42,016 nucleotides of DNA, from the NCBI GenBank assembly GCA_964462945.1, contig CAYWZW010000049.1:1-42016 (forward strand). Reading direction: 5' to 3'. This stretch comes from GCA-020343675 sp964462945 (lineage in GTDB: Bacteria > Planctomycetota > Phycisphaerae > Sedimentisphaerales > Anaerobacaceae). The first letter of the stretch is position 1; each line of letters opens with the position of its first letter. The notes beneath the pieces were generated by a model. It ran no database searches and was not told the DNA's origin. It worked only from the letters and a program-made list of their open reading frames with translations. Below, piece by piece: positions 9,557 through 18,176 of this stretch. Both the position numbers and the translations under genes were made by a program.

Positions 9557-9628
9557 CACAGCGCCAAAGCTCAAATCGTCCAAGCTCTTCTTGCCCCGGC
9601 GATTTCGGTTCCGGTTCTTTGGCGCTGT
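9557..9628. repeat. 12-bp inverted repeat with 48-bp spacer
   Basis: ACAGCGCCAAAG at 9557-9568 is exactly matched in reverse by CTTTGGCGCTGT at 9617-9628. It fills most of the gap between the aldolase gene end (9660) and the protease gene start (9511). It could form a long hairpin after the aldolase gene, but no T run follows on either strand, so I call it a repeat and not a terminator. Confidence 0.6.
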
Positions 9629-9659
9629 CTGCGATTCTGTATTCCCTGCTTAATGCTCT

Positions 9660-10610
9660 TTAGCTGCACTCGGACGCCTTCCCGGCGCAACCCAAAACGT
9701 GCAGTTTATGTTTGACCATCATCTTAATAGCGTCCCGGCCCGGGCCGAGGTATTTGCGCGGGTCAAATTCCCCCGGTTTTTCGGCGAAAACCTGGCGGAT
9801 CTTGGCCGTCAGCGCCAGTCGCAGGTCTGTGTCGATATTGACCTTACAGATGGCCATCTTGGCGGCCTTGCTTACAGCCTCTTCCGGCACACCCATCGCG
9901 TTCGGCATTTTGCCGCCGTATTTGTTAATCAGATCCACGAACTCCCTGATCACGCTGCTTGAACCGTGCATGACCAGCGGAAATCCAGGCAATCTATCAG
10001 AGATCTCTTGTATTACGTCGAAAGCCAGCTTTGGTTCCTTCTTAAATTTGTAAGCACCATGGCTGGTACCGATGGCCACGGCCAGAGAGTCAACGCCGGT
10101 TTTATCGACGAACTCCTCCACTTGGTTCGGGTCGGACAGGTGTTTGCTGATATCATCGTCGTCCACGCCGATGACATCCTCCTCGATACCGCCCAACTGG
10201 CCTAATTCGGCCTCGACGACCACGTCCCTGGCGTGTGCATATTTGACAACCTTCTGGGTGATTTCAATATTCTCCTTAAACGGCCGGTGCGACGCATCGA
10301 TCATTACCGATGTGAAGCCATCATCGACAAATTGCTTGCAGGTCTCAAACGAATCGCCGTGGTCCAGATTGGTCGCCACGGGAATATCCGGGTTCTCCTG
10401 GACAACGACATTGATAATCGCGTTGAGATAGCTGATCTTCGCGTATTCGCGCGCACCCTTGGAAACCTGCAGGATCAAAGGGGCTTTTTCCTCGGCAACC
10501 GCATCAATGATGCCCTGCGTGATCTCCATATTATTCACGTTGAAGGCGCCAATTGCATACCCGTTCTTGTATGCCATCTCAAACATCTTCCTGGTGTTGA
10601 CCAATGCCAT
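9660..10610 (-). CDS. fba: class II fructose-1,6-bisphosphate aldolase
   Basis: A 316-residue zinc-dependent aldolase that interconverts fructose 1,6-bisphosphate with glyceraldehyde 3-phosphate and dihydroxyacetone phosphate in glycolysis and gluconeogenesis. NLDHGDS holds the catalytic Asp83 and zinc ligand His84. GTSHGAYK gives His184 and MHGSSS gives His215, completing the zinc site. CKVNIDTDLR (255-264) is the usual phosphate/substrate segment. The start is supported by AAAAGGAG eight bases upstream and a good promoter. The length and the motif spacing fit the FbaA/YneH-type proteins found in many anaerobes. It sits between the LptD-like gene and the protease, with 149 bases separating it from the latter. 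Confidence 0.94.
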   Translation of the reverse strand: MALVNTRKMFEMAYKNGYAIGAFNVNNMEITQGIIDAVAEEKAPLILQVSKGAREYAKISYLNAIINVVVQENPDIPVATNLDHGDSFETCKQFVDDGFTSVMIDASHRPFKENIEITQKVVKYAHARDVVVEAELGQLGGIEEDVIGVDDDDISKHLSDPNQVEEFVDKTGVDSLAVAIGTSHGAYKFKKEPKLAFDVIQEISDRLPGFPLVMHGSSSVIREFVDLINKYGGKMPNAMGVPEEAVSKAAKMAICKVNIDTDLRLALTAKIRQVFAEKPGEFDPRKYLGPGRDAIKMMVKHKLHVLGCAGKASECS

Positions 10611-10643
10611 AATATTCTCCTTTTCAATTGCCTATTTTATCAT

Positions 10644-10672
10644 ATAATATGCGTTCAACCTGAATGATGCAA
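10644..10672 (-). promoter_or_regulatory. sigma-70-type promoter of fba
   Basis: On the minus strand, TTGCAT (10667-10672), a 17-bp spacer and TATTAT (10644-10649) lie about 30 bases upstream of the aldolase start codon. A Shine-Dalgarno AAAAGGAG follows. The match is good at both boxes and at spacing, which suggests that fba is not transcribed only from the LptD promoter. Confidence 0.6.
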
Positions 10673-10700
10673 GGTTTTTTCCCATCTTGACGGTTAACGG

Positions 10701-13664
10701 TCAATAGCCTGCCGCGCCGCCCAATCCAACGTAGCTTCTTTCTCCGAACGCCAGTCCCGAGACGCCCTGGGGCCACAGACTGAATGCGATTGACTGCCTG
10801 TCCAGCGATTCGTCCGCACTATACGTAAGGCCCCAGTACAGCCTGTGGTACTGCCGTATGAGCGTTAGGTCGCTTCGCACGGCGGCCCCATAGTCAAAAT
10901 CAAGCTGTTGCGAGAAAACCACCGTGTATCGCGGGTCAAGCATATAGGTTGCTGCGAACGTGAAGGCATTCGAGCCTTCTTCGCCGTAGCCGTTATCGAG
11001 GCGTCTTAGGTATCTGCTGCCGACATAATACTGCAAATTGGGCCATCGCAGGTGCGAAAAGCCGACGTTATACTGTTGTACCACGCCGCTTTGCATATCA
11101 AAATTCATATCGGATAATATCGCGGTGGTATCACTCAGGCGCCACGCGTAGTCGGCCCCGACATAATTGCGCCTCGGACCGAATATGTGGCTGCCGCGTC
11201 TGTCTTGCAGCGGGACGGTCCGGCTAAAGGTATTTATCGACGGAATAAAGGGCTTGTTCCAGATAAATCTGTCCGGCCCCGCCGACGCATCGCCGGAGTT
11301 ATTCACCCACGTAACGTCCATATCCAGCCGCATCCAGTCAACGGTTCTGGGGTTTTCGCGCGGGCCGCGTTTTGTCTGTAGCCGCTGGGAAATGCCTACG
11401 TTCAACGTATCTCGCTGTTCGATGACCGAGTCGCTTTGTGTATAGGTCGCGGCGGTCAGGTACGGCCTGACGACGTGCCGCAACTGGTTCAAATCCAGCA
11501 GCTCCGAGTTCACATCGTCAAACACCTTCCAATAGGGTTGGCAAGACAGTCGAACACCTGTTTCGCCGAACCAGACATCGTCTTCTCTGGCGGCCGTTCC
11601 GCCGTCGATCTCTCTGTAGAAGCCCATGCCGTCTTCGTAGCCCACGGTCCCGGCCACAAAAGGCACGACCTGAATCTTGCCTGTTTTCAACGGCATATCG
11701 ACCTCATTGCGCGTCGTCGTGAACGAGAAGAACTGCTCCGAGCCGGGCGCTGTATTGGAAGAGGCATAGCGCTGACGGAATCTGCTGACCTGCGTATCAC
11801 TGTAGAACGTGAGCTTATCCTCAAGGAATGACTGCCCCGTCCAGTGGAACTCGGCGGAGGGCAACTCTTCCAACTGGTTGACAAAATCGTTTATCCGCAC
11901 CTTGTTCAAGAGAGACAGGCCCCAGTTATCCTCGATGCGCTTCAAATGAACGAGCGTCTCCTGCTCCTTGCCGACGTTAAACTCGCTGCGATAATATCCT
12001 TCGAGGAAATTTTCGTCTGAAATATAGCTGAGCTCCGAGGTAAGCTGCCAGTCGTAAGGCAGGAAGTGTCTGTGCTGCCAGGAGAACCGGCCTCGCAGCT
12101 CGCGGGGCGGATCGAGATGTTTTCGGCTGCTAATCCTGCCGAGACGATCTTCGCCGCCGTCGTGGATCACGTAGCCCAACATCCTGCCGAAATAATCGTC
12201 CCCGGTATATTCAGTTTCTATTCCGGCGCCGAAGCCGTGCTCGCCGTAATAATCCATCGCCAGAGTGCTCTCGGTTCCTGGCGGCTCCAGCAGGCCCAGC
12301 AGCCGGGCCAGGTACCATCGCGTCTCTACAGTGGTTCCCCACGTACTGTCATAGCCAGCACGTACGCTTTTGATGGGAAGATCGGGCTGTGGCAGATTGC
12401 TCCGGATAAAAGGCCAGTAGAAAATCGTCCGGTCGTACATCTTCAACCGCACGTCGTGTATGCGGGCATCGTAGCTGCCCTTGGGAGTTCCGCCCTGCTG
12501 CTGGTTGGTGGTTGTCGTATCGGTGATCTCTACGCGCGAGGCATTGAGGGAAATCTGAGGCAGGTAGAACTCGCTGGTCGTCAGAGTAACGTCCTCGGCC
12601 GCGAATTCGTTTTCCGCCGTCTGTTTCAGCCTAGCCGCCCGCAGATAGATCGGAACCCCCTGGGCAGGGTCGAAATTTCTCATCGCCGCATTGATCGCGA
12701 GACCCTTTTTCCCCTCAAGATCATAATATATCTCATCGGCGCGGATGGTTCGCTGCCCACTGGTCATCACAACGTCGCCGGACAGATAAATTGCCCGCAC
12801 GGCTCCGCCGGCCAAAATGTCTTGCGTGCTGCTCTTGTCTTTGTTCGCAGGCGGGTTTTCACCGGACGAAAACAGGACCGCGCCGTCGGCCTGCAGCTCC
12901 AGCAGCCCACCCTGCTCATCCTGCTTCTGCCAGAGATAGAACCTGCCGATTACCGTTCCGATTTTCTGTTTGTCATCCCACTCTATCTCAAAAGCCGTGG
13001 CACTCAGAGGCGAGAGGTTTATTGGATACCTGAAGCGTGGTTCGTTTTGTTGTGAGTCAACCGTATCTTCAGCCGGTTTCTCCGGCCTTATCTTTTCCAC
13101 CCGCAGCTCAGGCTCCCGCGGCTTGGTCTCGGCGCTTTTGGGCTCAATCCCCGCCGTTCGCAGTGCGGAAAAGGCCTGTGCGTAAAGTTCGGATGCGCGC
13201 GGGTCGGCAGATTCTTTGGTGTCCACTGTTGCAAAGACTACGCCGCTGACGCGCAATTGAAGCGCCATCACCCGCCCCTGCTCAACCACTATCTGGCTCA
13301 AGCCGGTGGTCTGCATACCTTCGGCTTGTTCGACCGATATGTTGCCTTGCAGATAAACCCTCGCTTCATACTCCGTGCCAGGATGACTGCGAAAGTCGGT
13401 TGTCACGCCTTCCAGCCACACCACCGCCCGATCGCCGGCGAATTGATGGGCCCCAAACGACATCGAAACTCCCTGCTCGAAAACAAGGATGTGTTCGGTC
13501 GTCTTTGGCCGGAAGCGCACGAGCTTTTGCCCCCGCAGGTGCAGGTCCTGGCCGACAAAAGCGCTGACCTTGGGCACGGCTTCGGCCCCGTCCGCAGCCG
13601 CCGACGTAGCAGAATCCGACACCAAAACAAAAAGACATAAAACCAGAAGCGTCCTGCTTCGCAT
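10701..13664 (-). CDS. lptD: LptD-like LPS-assembly outer-membrane protein
   Basis: A 987-residue exported protein starting with a clear signal peptide (MRSRTLLVLCLFVLVSDSATSA). The middle (about residues 260-400) reads like the OstA/LptA jelly roll, including ADEIYYDLEGKKGLAINA and LTTSEFYLPQISLNAS. The C-terminal 550 residues alternate aromatic and polar residues, as in a large beta-barrel (FYWPFIRSNLP, RYLRRLDNGYG, YHRLYWGLTYS). Family role: the outer-membrane end of the lipopolysaccharide transport bridge. The mature part has almost no cysteine, so the disulfides that control E. coli LptD folding are absent. It heads the minus-strand block that also holds Lol-type genes. Low sequence conservation in this family leaves some doubt about the exact substrate. 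Confidence 0.8.
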   Translation of the reverse strand: MRSRTLLVLCLFVLVSDSATSAAADGAEAVPKVSAFVGQDLHLRGQKLVRFRPKTTEHILVFEQGVSMSFGAHQFAGDRAVVWLEGVTTDFRSHPGTEYEARVYLQGNISVEQAEGMQTTGLSQIVVEQGRVMALQLRVSGVVFATVDTKESADPRASELYAQAFSALRTAGIEPKSAETKPREPELRVEKIRPEKPAEDTVDSQQNEPRFRYPINLSPLSATAFEIEWDDKQKIGTVIGRFYLWQKQDEQGGLLELQADGAVLFSSGENPPANKDKSSTQDILAGGAVRAIYLSGDVVMTSGQRTIRADEIYYDLEGKKGLAINAAMRNFDPAQGVPIYLRAARLKQTAENEFAAEDVTLTTSEFYLPQISLNASRVEITDTTTTNQQQGGTPKGSYDARIHDVRLKMYDRTIFYWPFIRSNLPQPDLPIKSVRAGYDSTWGTTVETRWYLARLLGLLEPPGTESTLAMDYYGEHGFGAGIETEYTGDDYFGRMLGYVIHDGGEDRLGRISSRKHLDPPRELRGRFSWQHRHFLPYDWQLTSELSYISDENFLEGYYRSEFNVGKEQETLVHLKRIEDNWGLSLLNKVRINDFVNQLEELPSAEFHWTGQSFLEDKLTFYSDTQVSRFRQRYASSNTAPGSEQFFSFTTTRNEVDMPLKTGKIQVVPFVAGTVGYEDGMGFYREIDGGTAAREDDVWFGETGVRLSCQPYWKVFDDVNSELLDLNQLRHVVRPYLTAATYTQSDSVIEQRDTLNVGISQRLQTKRGPRENPRTVDWMRLDMDVTWVNNSGDASAGPDRFIWNKPFIPSINTFSRTVPLQDRRGSHIFGPRRNYVGADYAWRLSDTTAILSDMNFDMQSGVVQQYNVGFSHLRWPNLQYYVGSRYLRRLDNGYGEEGSNAFTFAATYMLDPRYTVVFSQQLDFDYGAAVRSDLTLIRQYHRLYWGLTYSADESLDRQSIAFSLWPQGVSGLAFGERSYVGLGGAAGY

Positions 13665-13706
13665 GCCAAATCTCGTATCTCGCGTCAGAGCCCGCGAGAC
13701 AGGTAG

Positions 13707-13724
13707 GGTGGGGCTTGCCCCACC
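13707..13724. repeat. GGTGGGG/CCCCACC hairpin in the lptD leader
   Basis: GGTGGGG (13707-13713) and CCCCACC (13718-13724) form a perfect 7-bp stem around CTTG. It lies between the probable -10 box and the start of the LptD-like gene, so it would be transcribed in the leader. The short GC-rich form with a TTG loop resembles dispersed palindromic repeats found in many environmental genomes; a regulatory role is not shown. Confidence 0.5.
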
Positions 13725-13758
13725 TTAAGGAACATCACAAGTTAGTTCTTACCCGGCG

Positions 13759-13764
13759 ATTATA
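13759..13764 (-). promoter_or_regulatory. probable -10 box for the LptD-like gene
   Basis: A perfect TATAAT on the minus strand about 95 bases upstream of the start codon at 13664, in the divergent 187-bp gap. No good -35 box is found at 16-18 bp, so the assignment rests on the -10 hexamer and position only. Confidence 0.35.
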
Positions 13765-13851
13765 GCCGGTTATCCCGGCAAAGCCAGTAAAAAGCTCCGG
13801 CGAGGTCCTGACAGCTTGACTTGCTACGGAGTTTCCGGTAGAAGAGGGCCG

Positions 13852-14136
13852 ATGGCCAGAGATGAGTTTACGGAATATCAGAAAGCGGTTGTATCAGGTT
13901 ATTACAGGAACCTTGATACGATCATGCTCCAGAAGCTAAGCGAGCTGGTGAGCGAGCTGTACTTAGCGAACGCGGAGGCCGACGAGGCCAAGCAAGGCCG
14001 GCTCTGGCAAAGGGCCCACAAGGCCATACTCAAGCTCAACGTCCCGCCGGCCATCATCAACCACATTATGGAAAAACGGGATGTCCAGATACTGGCCAAG
14101 AACCTCCAGGACTGGCTGGCCCACGAGAAAAAGTGA
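13852..14136 (+). CDS. small hypothetical protein, 94 aa, helical and charged
   Basis: The frame opens at 13816, but the ATG at 13852 is the better start: AGAAGAGGG lies just upstream and the protein then begins MARDEFTEYQKAVVSGYYRN. The product is soluble, rich in Glu, Lys, Leu and Ala, with no signal peptide or membrane segment, and predicted to be almost all helix. IMLQKLSELVSELYLAN and LWQRAHKAILKLNVPP look like amphipathic helices. I do not recognise a named domain. Normal codon use, a ribosome site and a position divergent from the LptD-like gene support a real gene. TGACGC-GAA-GCGTCA at its stop codon can form a small hairpin. Confidence 0.7.
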   Translation: MARDEFTEYQKAVVSGYYRNLDTIMLQKLSELVSELYLANAEADEAKQGRLWQRAHKAILKLNVPPAIINHIMEKRDVQILAKNLQDWLAHEKK

Positions 14137-14648
14137 CGCGAAGCGTCATCCTGAGAGAAATCGAAGGATCTATTGTATAAGAAAGTCGCTGTTCACCCAC
14201 AAGCTTTCGCTACCTCATTCGTCCTTCAAATCCCTCGACCGCTTGGCGAAGTACCAGCAGCTACGATGTTAGAGTGAGGGCTGGCAGCGGCCAGGGCTGC
14301 CAGCCCTTTGAGTGTCATGTGCGTTTTGTCTTTTTCTAAGGTAGCCTACTGCGCCAGGGCCGCGATTTCCTCTGCGCTCAATGGTTGGTTGGAGAGCGGA
14401 CAATCGCCACGACAGGGGCGAGGTCACAAGGATGAGATCGAAATCCGAAGGAAACCCGAATGACCAAGGCCGAACTTTCGGGGGGCTCAAGTATCCAGTA
14501 TGCTTTCGTTTCTGGGGGATTGGCCGAGCAGAATTCCTGTCTCATTGCAGAGGATTCCTCTCCACTGACCCCGGTTTTCTTATGGACAAGACGGCTTTTC
14601 CCGTTGTAGAATCGGTGCGCCAGATAAGGATATGGCAGGGGAGTTCTT
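14137..14648. other. 512-bp intergenic region with hairpin, repeat and gene debris
   Basis: No intact gene is seen. From left to right: a GTCATCCTGAG-type repeat (14145-14171) similar to the ones at 28.06 kb; a perfect 11-bp stem AGGGCTGGCAG/CTGCCAGCCCT with 9-nt loop (14277-14307), without a T tail; a minus-strand stub reading NQPLSAEEIAALAQ-stop (about 14346-14393), which resembles the last residues of LamG-type secreted proteins; and the left copy of a direct repeat that returns after the kinase gene. Confidence 0.5.
14387..14464. repeat. left copy of a ~78-bp direct repeat flanking the kinase gene
   Basis: The segment starting GGAGAGCGGACAATCGCC matches 18032-18110 with about three quarters of bases identical and a single 1-base gap. 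In the right copy the sequence encodes the last codons of a WD40-type remnant and its 3' flank; here the stop codon is lost and no reading frame remains. Confidence 0.7.
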
Positions 14649-17600
14649 ATGAGTAAGAATGATGACCATATCGGGCAAGAAAACGAGGATCCCTCTCGGA
14701 CCCTGGATGCCATCAAGCCCATGTATGAGCTGGGCAGCAGCATCGGATGCTACAAGCTGCTGAGCGTGCTCGGGGAAGGCGGCTTCGGGATGGTCTATTT
14801 AGCCGAGCAGCAGCATCCCATCAAGCGGCTGGTAGCCCTGAAGGTGGTCAAGCCGGGGATGGACACCAAGCAGGTCATTGCCCGCTTTGAGACAGAGCGG
14901 CAGGCCCTGGCGATGCTGGATCATCCCAATATTGCCCATGTGTTCGATGCAGGAGCGACGGAGGCGGGCCGGCCCTACTTCGCGATGGAATATGTCAAGG
15001 GTATCCCTATCACCGAGTACTGCGACAAGTACAAGCTGGGCACGGAAGAACGATTGCGGCTGTTCATTCCTCTATGTCAGGCGATCCAGCACGCGCACCA
15101 CAAGGGCATCATTCACCGGGATATCAAGCCGTCCAATGCGCTGGTGATACTGCACGATGAGAAGCCCATTCCCAAGATCATCGACTTCGGCGTGGCCAAG
15201 GCTCTCAATCAGCGTCTGACGGAAAGGACCCTGTTCACAGAGCAGGGTCAAATCATCGGCACCCCTGAGTATATGAGCCCTGAGCAGGCGGAGCTGACCG
15301 GCCTTGACGTCGATACACGCACCGACATCTATTCGCTCGGCGTTCTGCTCTACGAGCTATTGGCCGGATGCACACCGTTTGACTCAGAGGACCTGCGGAG
15401 CAAGGGCTACGCCGAGATGCAGCGGATCATCTGCGAGCAAGATCCGGTCAAGCCCTCGACGAAGCTGACGACGCTGGGTGGCAAGCTGGAGGATATCGCC
15501 AAGCATCACAGTGCCACGGCCGATCAACTGCGCAAGTCAGTGCGAGGGGACTTAGACTGGATCGTGATGAAGTGCCTGGAGAAGGACCGGGCCCGACGCT
15601 ACGGCACTGCCCAGGCGCTGGCCGAGGATATCGAGAGGCACTTGAACCACCAGCCGGTCACTGCGGGCTCGCCGGGAGTTCTCTACCGCTCGCGGAAATT
15701 CGTGCGAAGACATCGCCGGGTGCTGGCGACGGCGGGGGCGTTTGCCGTGCTGCTGATTTTGGGGACGACGCTCAGCCTTTGGCAGGCCCGGCGGGCGGGG
15801 CAGGCGGAGAACGAACGGGCGAGCCTGCGCAACGTGCGGTGGGCGCTGGAAACGGGGATGCCGGAGATCGAGCGATTGCTCGAGAAGGATGATTACACGG
15901 CCGCCTTCAAACTGGTCGAGCAGGCCCGGCCCTTCGTTGGGGACGATGCCCGGTTCCAAGCGCTTTCGGCGCGGGTCGTCCGTGTGATTTCGGTCGAGAC
16001 CACGCCCCCGGGCGCGCAGGTCTTCCTCAGAGATTACAGCGACCTCAACCCCGAATGGGAGCCCATCGGCAAGTCCCCCCTCAACGAAATGAAGGTGCCT
16101 CGGGGCTTCAAGCGATGGAGAATCACCCTGCCCGAATATGAAGTTGCGGAGGGCGCCGTGGCTGTACTGACCAGTCCCAAACCCGTTGAGCTCAAAGTCA
16201 AGCTGGACAAGACTGGGACCATCGCTCCGGGGATGGTACGGATTCTGGGACAAGAGTTCAAAGCGAACCTGGTACTCCTCGATTCCAGGACTCTGCCGGT
16301 GCTGAAGCTGTCGGACTTTCTTCTCGACCGATACGAAGTGACCAACCGCCAGTTCAAGGAGTTCGTCGAAGCCGGCGGCTACCAGAAACCGGAGTATTGG
16401 AAGCAGAAGTTCGTCAAGGACGGTATCGACCCCGGTTGGCCAGCGGCGATGAAGTTGTTCGTGGACCAGACCGGCCGGCCCGGCCCCGCCACCTGGGAAC
16501 ACGGGGGCTTCCCGAAAGGCCAGGAGGACTACCCGGTCGGAGGCGTCAGTTGGTATGAGGCAGCCGCGTACGCCGAGTGGGCAGGCAAGCGCCTGCCCAC
16601 GGTTTATCATTGGAGCTTGGCCGCCGGGGATGCGATTTTTGTGGATGTCGGTTTCATCATCCCCCTGAGTAACTTCGGAGGAAAGGGTCCGGCACCTGTT
16701 GGAACCTACCAAGGAATGACTTCCCGCGGGACCTATGACATGGCGGGCAATGTCAAGGAATGGTGCTTCAACGAGGCCCCTGAAGGTTGTCGAGTGATCG
16801 CCGGGGGCGGCTGGAATGAACCGCAATACATGTTCGGTGGCGCAGACAAATACCCGCCCTTTTTTCGGGAAGCGAATTTCGGATTTCGCTGCATGAAACC
16901 CCTCTCGGACGACGGCGTTTGGAAGCAGGCGGGAGGTGCAGTCCGATATACTCCGCCTTTGGTCCTCGGCAGTCAAAAACCCTGCTCCGACGAAGTCTTT
17001 CAAGCCTACAGGAAACTGTATGACTACAACCAATCGGCATTGCAGCCCACGATCGAGGCCACAGAGGACTTAAGCCTCTATACCCGGCGGGAAAAGGTTT
17101 CGTTCAATGCCGCCTATGGCAACGAAAGGATGATCGTCTATCTATACCTGCCCCGCACGAGCAAGCCTCCGTTCCAGACCGTGGTTCATTTTCCTGCAGG
17201 CATCGCTTTGCTTCTCCATTCCATAGCCGAGTATGGAACTGCTGAGGTTTTTGAACATCACACGAGGAACGGCCGCGCCTTCGTGTTCCCGGTTTTGCAG
17301 GGAACCTTTGAGCGGATCGCCCCTCCGGAAAAACAAGGAAAGACGACCGCACTCGAGGATGCCATCATGTGGGTCAAAGATTTCAAAAGGACCCTCGACT
17401 ACCTGGAAACGCGTCCGGAGGAGTTCGATGCGAACAAATTGGCTTTTGTAGGGTGGAGTTGGGGCGGCATCTGGGGCGGCATTTTGCCTGCCATCGATCC
17501 GCGGATAAAGGTCGCGGTCCTGGGCAGCGGCGGCTTGAGTGCCGATTTTCCCCCGGAATACAGCCAGGTCAACTTCACTCCCCGCATCAAGATCCCGATC

Positions 17601-17795
17601 CTGTTACTAAACGGCAGATATGATACCCTCTTTCCGCTCGAGTCGAATCAGAAACCGTACCTGATGCTCTTTGGCACCGCAGAGAAGGACAAACACCATA
17701 AGATTTACGAAACAGGTCATTCTATCACGACCGTCAACGAATGGAGGAAAGATGAGCTCGATTTCCTGGACAAGTACCTCGGCCCCGTGAAATGA
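14649..17795 (+). CDS. membrane Ser/Thr protein kinase fused to SUMF1-like and alpha/beta-hydrolase domains
   Basis: A 1048-residue multidomain protein. The kinase domain (about residues 35-335) is complete: GEGGFGMVY P-loop, catalytic Lys65 in ALKVVK, HRDIKPSN (Asp158), DFG (Asp179), GTPEYMSPEQ. A single membrane helix follows at about 359-377, preceded by basic residues, so the kinase faces the cytoplasm and the rest is outside. Residues 445-520 look PEGA-like (TTPPGAQVFLRDY). Residues 525-750 are a formylglycine-generating/SUMF1-type fold (YEVTNRQFKEF, WYEAAAYAEWAGKRLPT, GFRCMKP). The end (about 800-1048) is a dienelactone-hydrolase-like domain with GWSWGG (Ser937), Asp992 and His1024. Each domain is known in planctomycete kinases. 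The start has only a moderate ribosome site (GGGGAG, 14637-14642). Paralogous kinase debris follows it. Confidence 0.88.
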   Translation: MSKNDDHIGQENEDPSRTLDAIKPMYELGSSIGCYKLLSVLGEGGFGMVYLAEQQHPIKRLVALKVVKPGMDTKQVIARFETERQALAMLDHPNIAHVFDAGATEAGRPYFAMEYVKGIPITEYCDKYKLGTEERLRLFIPLCQAIQHAHHKGIIHRDIKPSNALVILHDEKPIPKIIDFGVAKALNQRLTERTLFTEQGQIIGTPEYMSPEQAELTGLDVDTRTDIYSLGVLLYELLAGCTPFDSEDLRSKGYAEMQRIICEQDPVKPSTKLTTLGGKLEDIAKHHSATADQLRKSVRGDLDWIVMKCLEKDRARRYGTAQALAEDIERHLNHQPVTAGSPGVLYRSRKFVRRHRRVLATAGAFAVLLILGTTLSLWQARRAGQAENERASLRNVRWALETGMPEIERLLEKDDYTAAFKLVEQARPFVGDDARFQALSARVVRVISVETTPPGAQVFLRDYSDLNPEWEPIGKSPLNEMKVPRGFKRWRITLPEYEVAEGAVAVLTSPKPVELKVKLDKTGTIAPGMVRILGQEFKANLVLLDSRTLPVLKLSDFLLDRYEVTNRQFKEFVEAGGYQKPEYWKQKFVKDGIDPGWPAAMKLFVDQTGRPGPATWEHGGFPKGQEDYPVGGVSWYEAAAYAEWAGKRLPTVYHWSLAAGDAIFVDVGFIIPLSNFGGKGPAPVGTYQGMTSRGTYDMAGNVKEWCFNEAPEGCRVIAGGGWNEPQYMFGGADKYPPFFREANFGFRCMKPLSDDGVWKQAGGAVRYTPPLVLGSQKPCSDEVFQAYRKLYDYNQSALQPTIEATEDLSLYTRREKVSFNAAYGNERMIVYLYLPRTSKPPFQTVVHFPAGIALLLHSIAEYGTAEVFEHHTRNGRAFVFPVLQGTFERIAPPEKQGKTTALEDAIMWVKDFKRTLDYLETRPEEFDANKLAFVGWSWGGIWGGILPAIDPRIKVAVLGSGGLSADFPPEYSQVNFTPRIKIPILLLNGRYDTLFPLESNQKPYLMLFGTAEKDKHHKIYETGHSITTVNEWRKDELDFLDKYLGPVK

Positions 17796-17820
17796 GCAAC
17801 TGCTTGGTAAGCGGGCCTGA

Positions 17821-18057
17821 CCGCCTCTGCAATCAGCGTCGGAAAGCGGCGTCAAGCTCTGGGATTTGTCAACGGACCGCGAGCTTATGGCACTCCCGGG
17901 ACAGGGTTTCCTGTTCTCATTTGTGGCCTTTTCTCGGGACGGCCGATGGCTGGCCGGTTGCAGCAACATGGAAGGCCAGCTCAACCTTTGGCACGCTCCG
18001 TCGTGGGCAGAGATTGAAGCCGCGGAGAAGAGGCTGGAGAGCGGACAATCGCCGTGA
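17821..18057 (+). pseudogene. C-terminal WD40 remnant of another kinase-type protein
   Basis: In the frame ending at the TGA at 18055-18057 the sequence reads SGVKLWDLSTDREL, then VAFSRDGRWLAG and LNLWHAPSWAEIEAAEKR. These are two WD40 blades and the tail typical of planctomycete kinases that carry a WD40 sensor region. Upstream a stop codon lies at 17818-17820, immediately after the intact kinase gene, so only the last 78 residues remain and there is no start or ribosome site. It is best read as the 3' stump of a lost or rearranged paralogue. Confidence 0.7.
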
Positions 18058-18110
18058 CAGGGGCGAGGTCTCAAGAACAGCCTCCGAAATCAGAAGGAAG
18101 CCCGAAGGAC
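18032..18110. repeat. right copy of the ~78-bp direct repeat flanking the kinase gene
   Basis: Matches 14387-14464 (offset about 3645 bp). It covers the last eight codons of the WD40 remnant and its 3' flank. Two imperfect copies in the same orientation on each side of the kinase gene are consistent with duplication or recombination among related kinase loci. Confidence 0.7.
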
Positions 18111-18176
18111 GAGGGCGGCTAGGACCACCCGGACACGTGGAATCCAAGAACGACGTGGGCGTTCTGTACACAGCAG

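Noticed and set aside
12066..13055. 329-residue plus-strand frame opposite the LptD-like gene
   Set aside because: No domain, no ribosome site, and the minus strand has signal peptide and barrel features.
13816..13844. TTGACT-17-TAGAAG as promoter of the 94-aa gene
   Set aside because: The -10 box is poor, and a start of transcription there would leave no room for the leader and overlaps the ribosome site.
14277..14307. intrinsic terminator after the 94-aa gene
   Set aside because: Perfect stem but no T run follows on either strand; kept only as a hairpin in the intergenic region.
15552..17033. 493-residue minus-strand open frame opposite the kinase gene
   Set aside because: Antisense shadow: composition is odd (Arg/His/Pro rich), no domain, and the plus strand encodes a full recognised kinase fusion.
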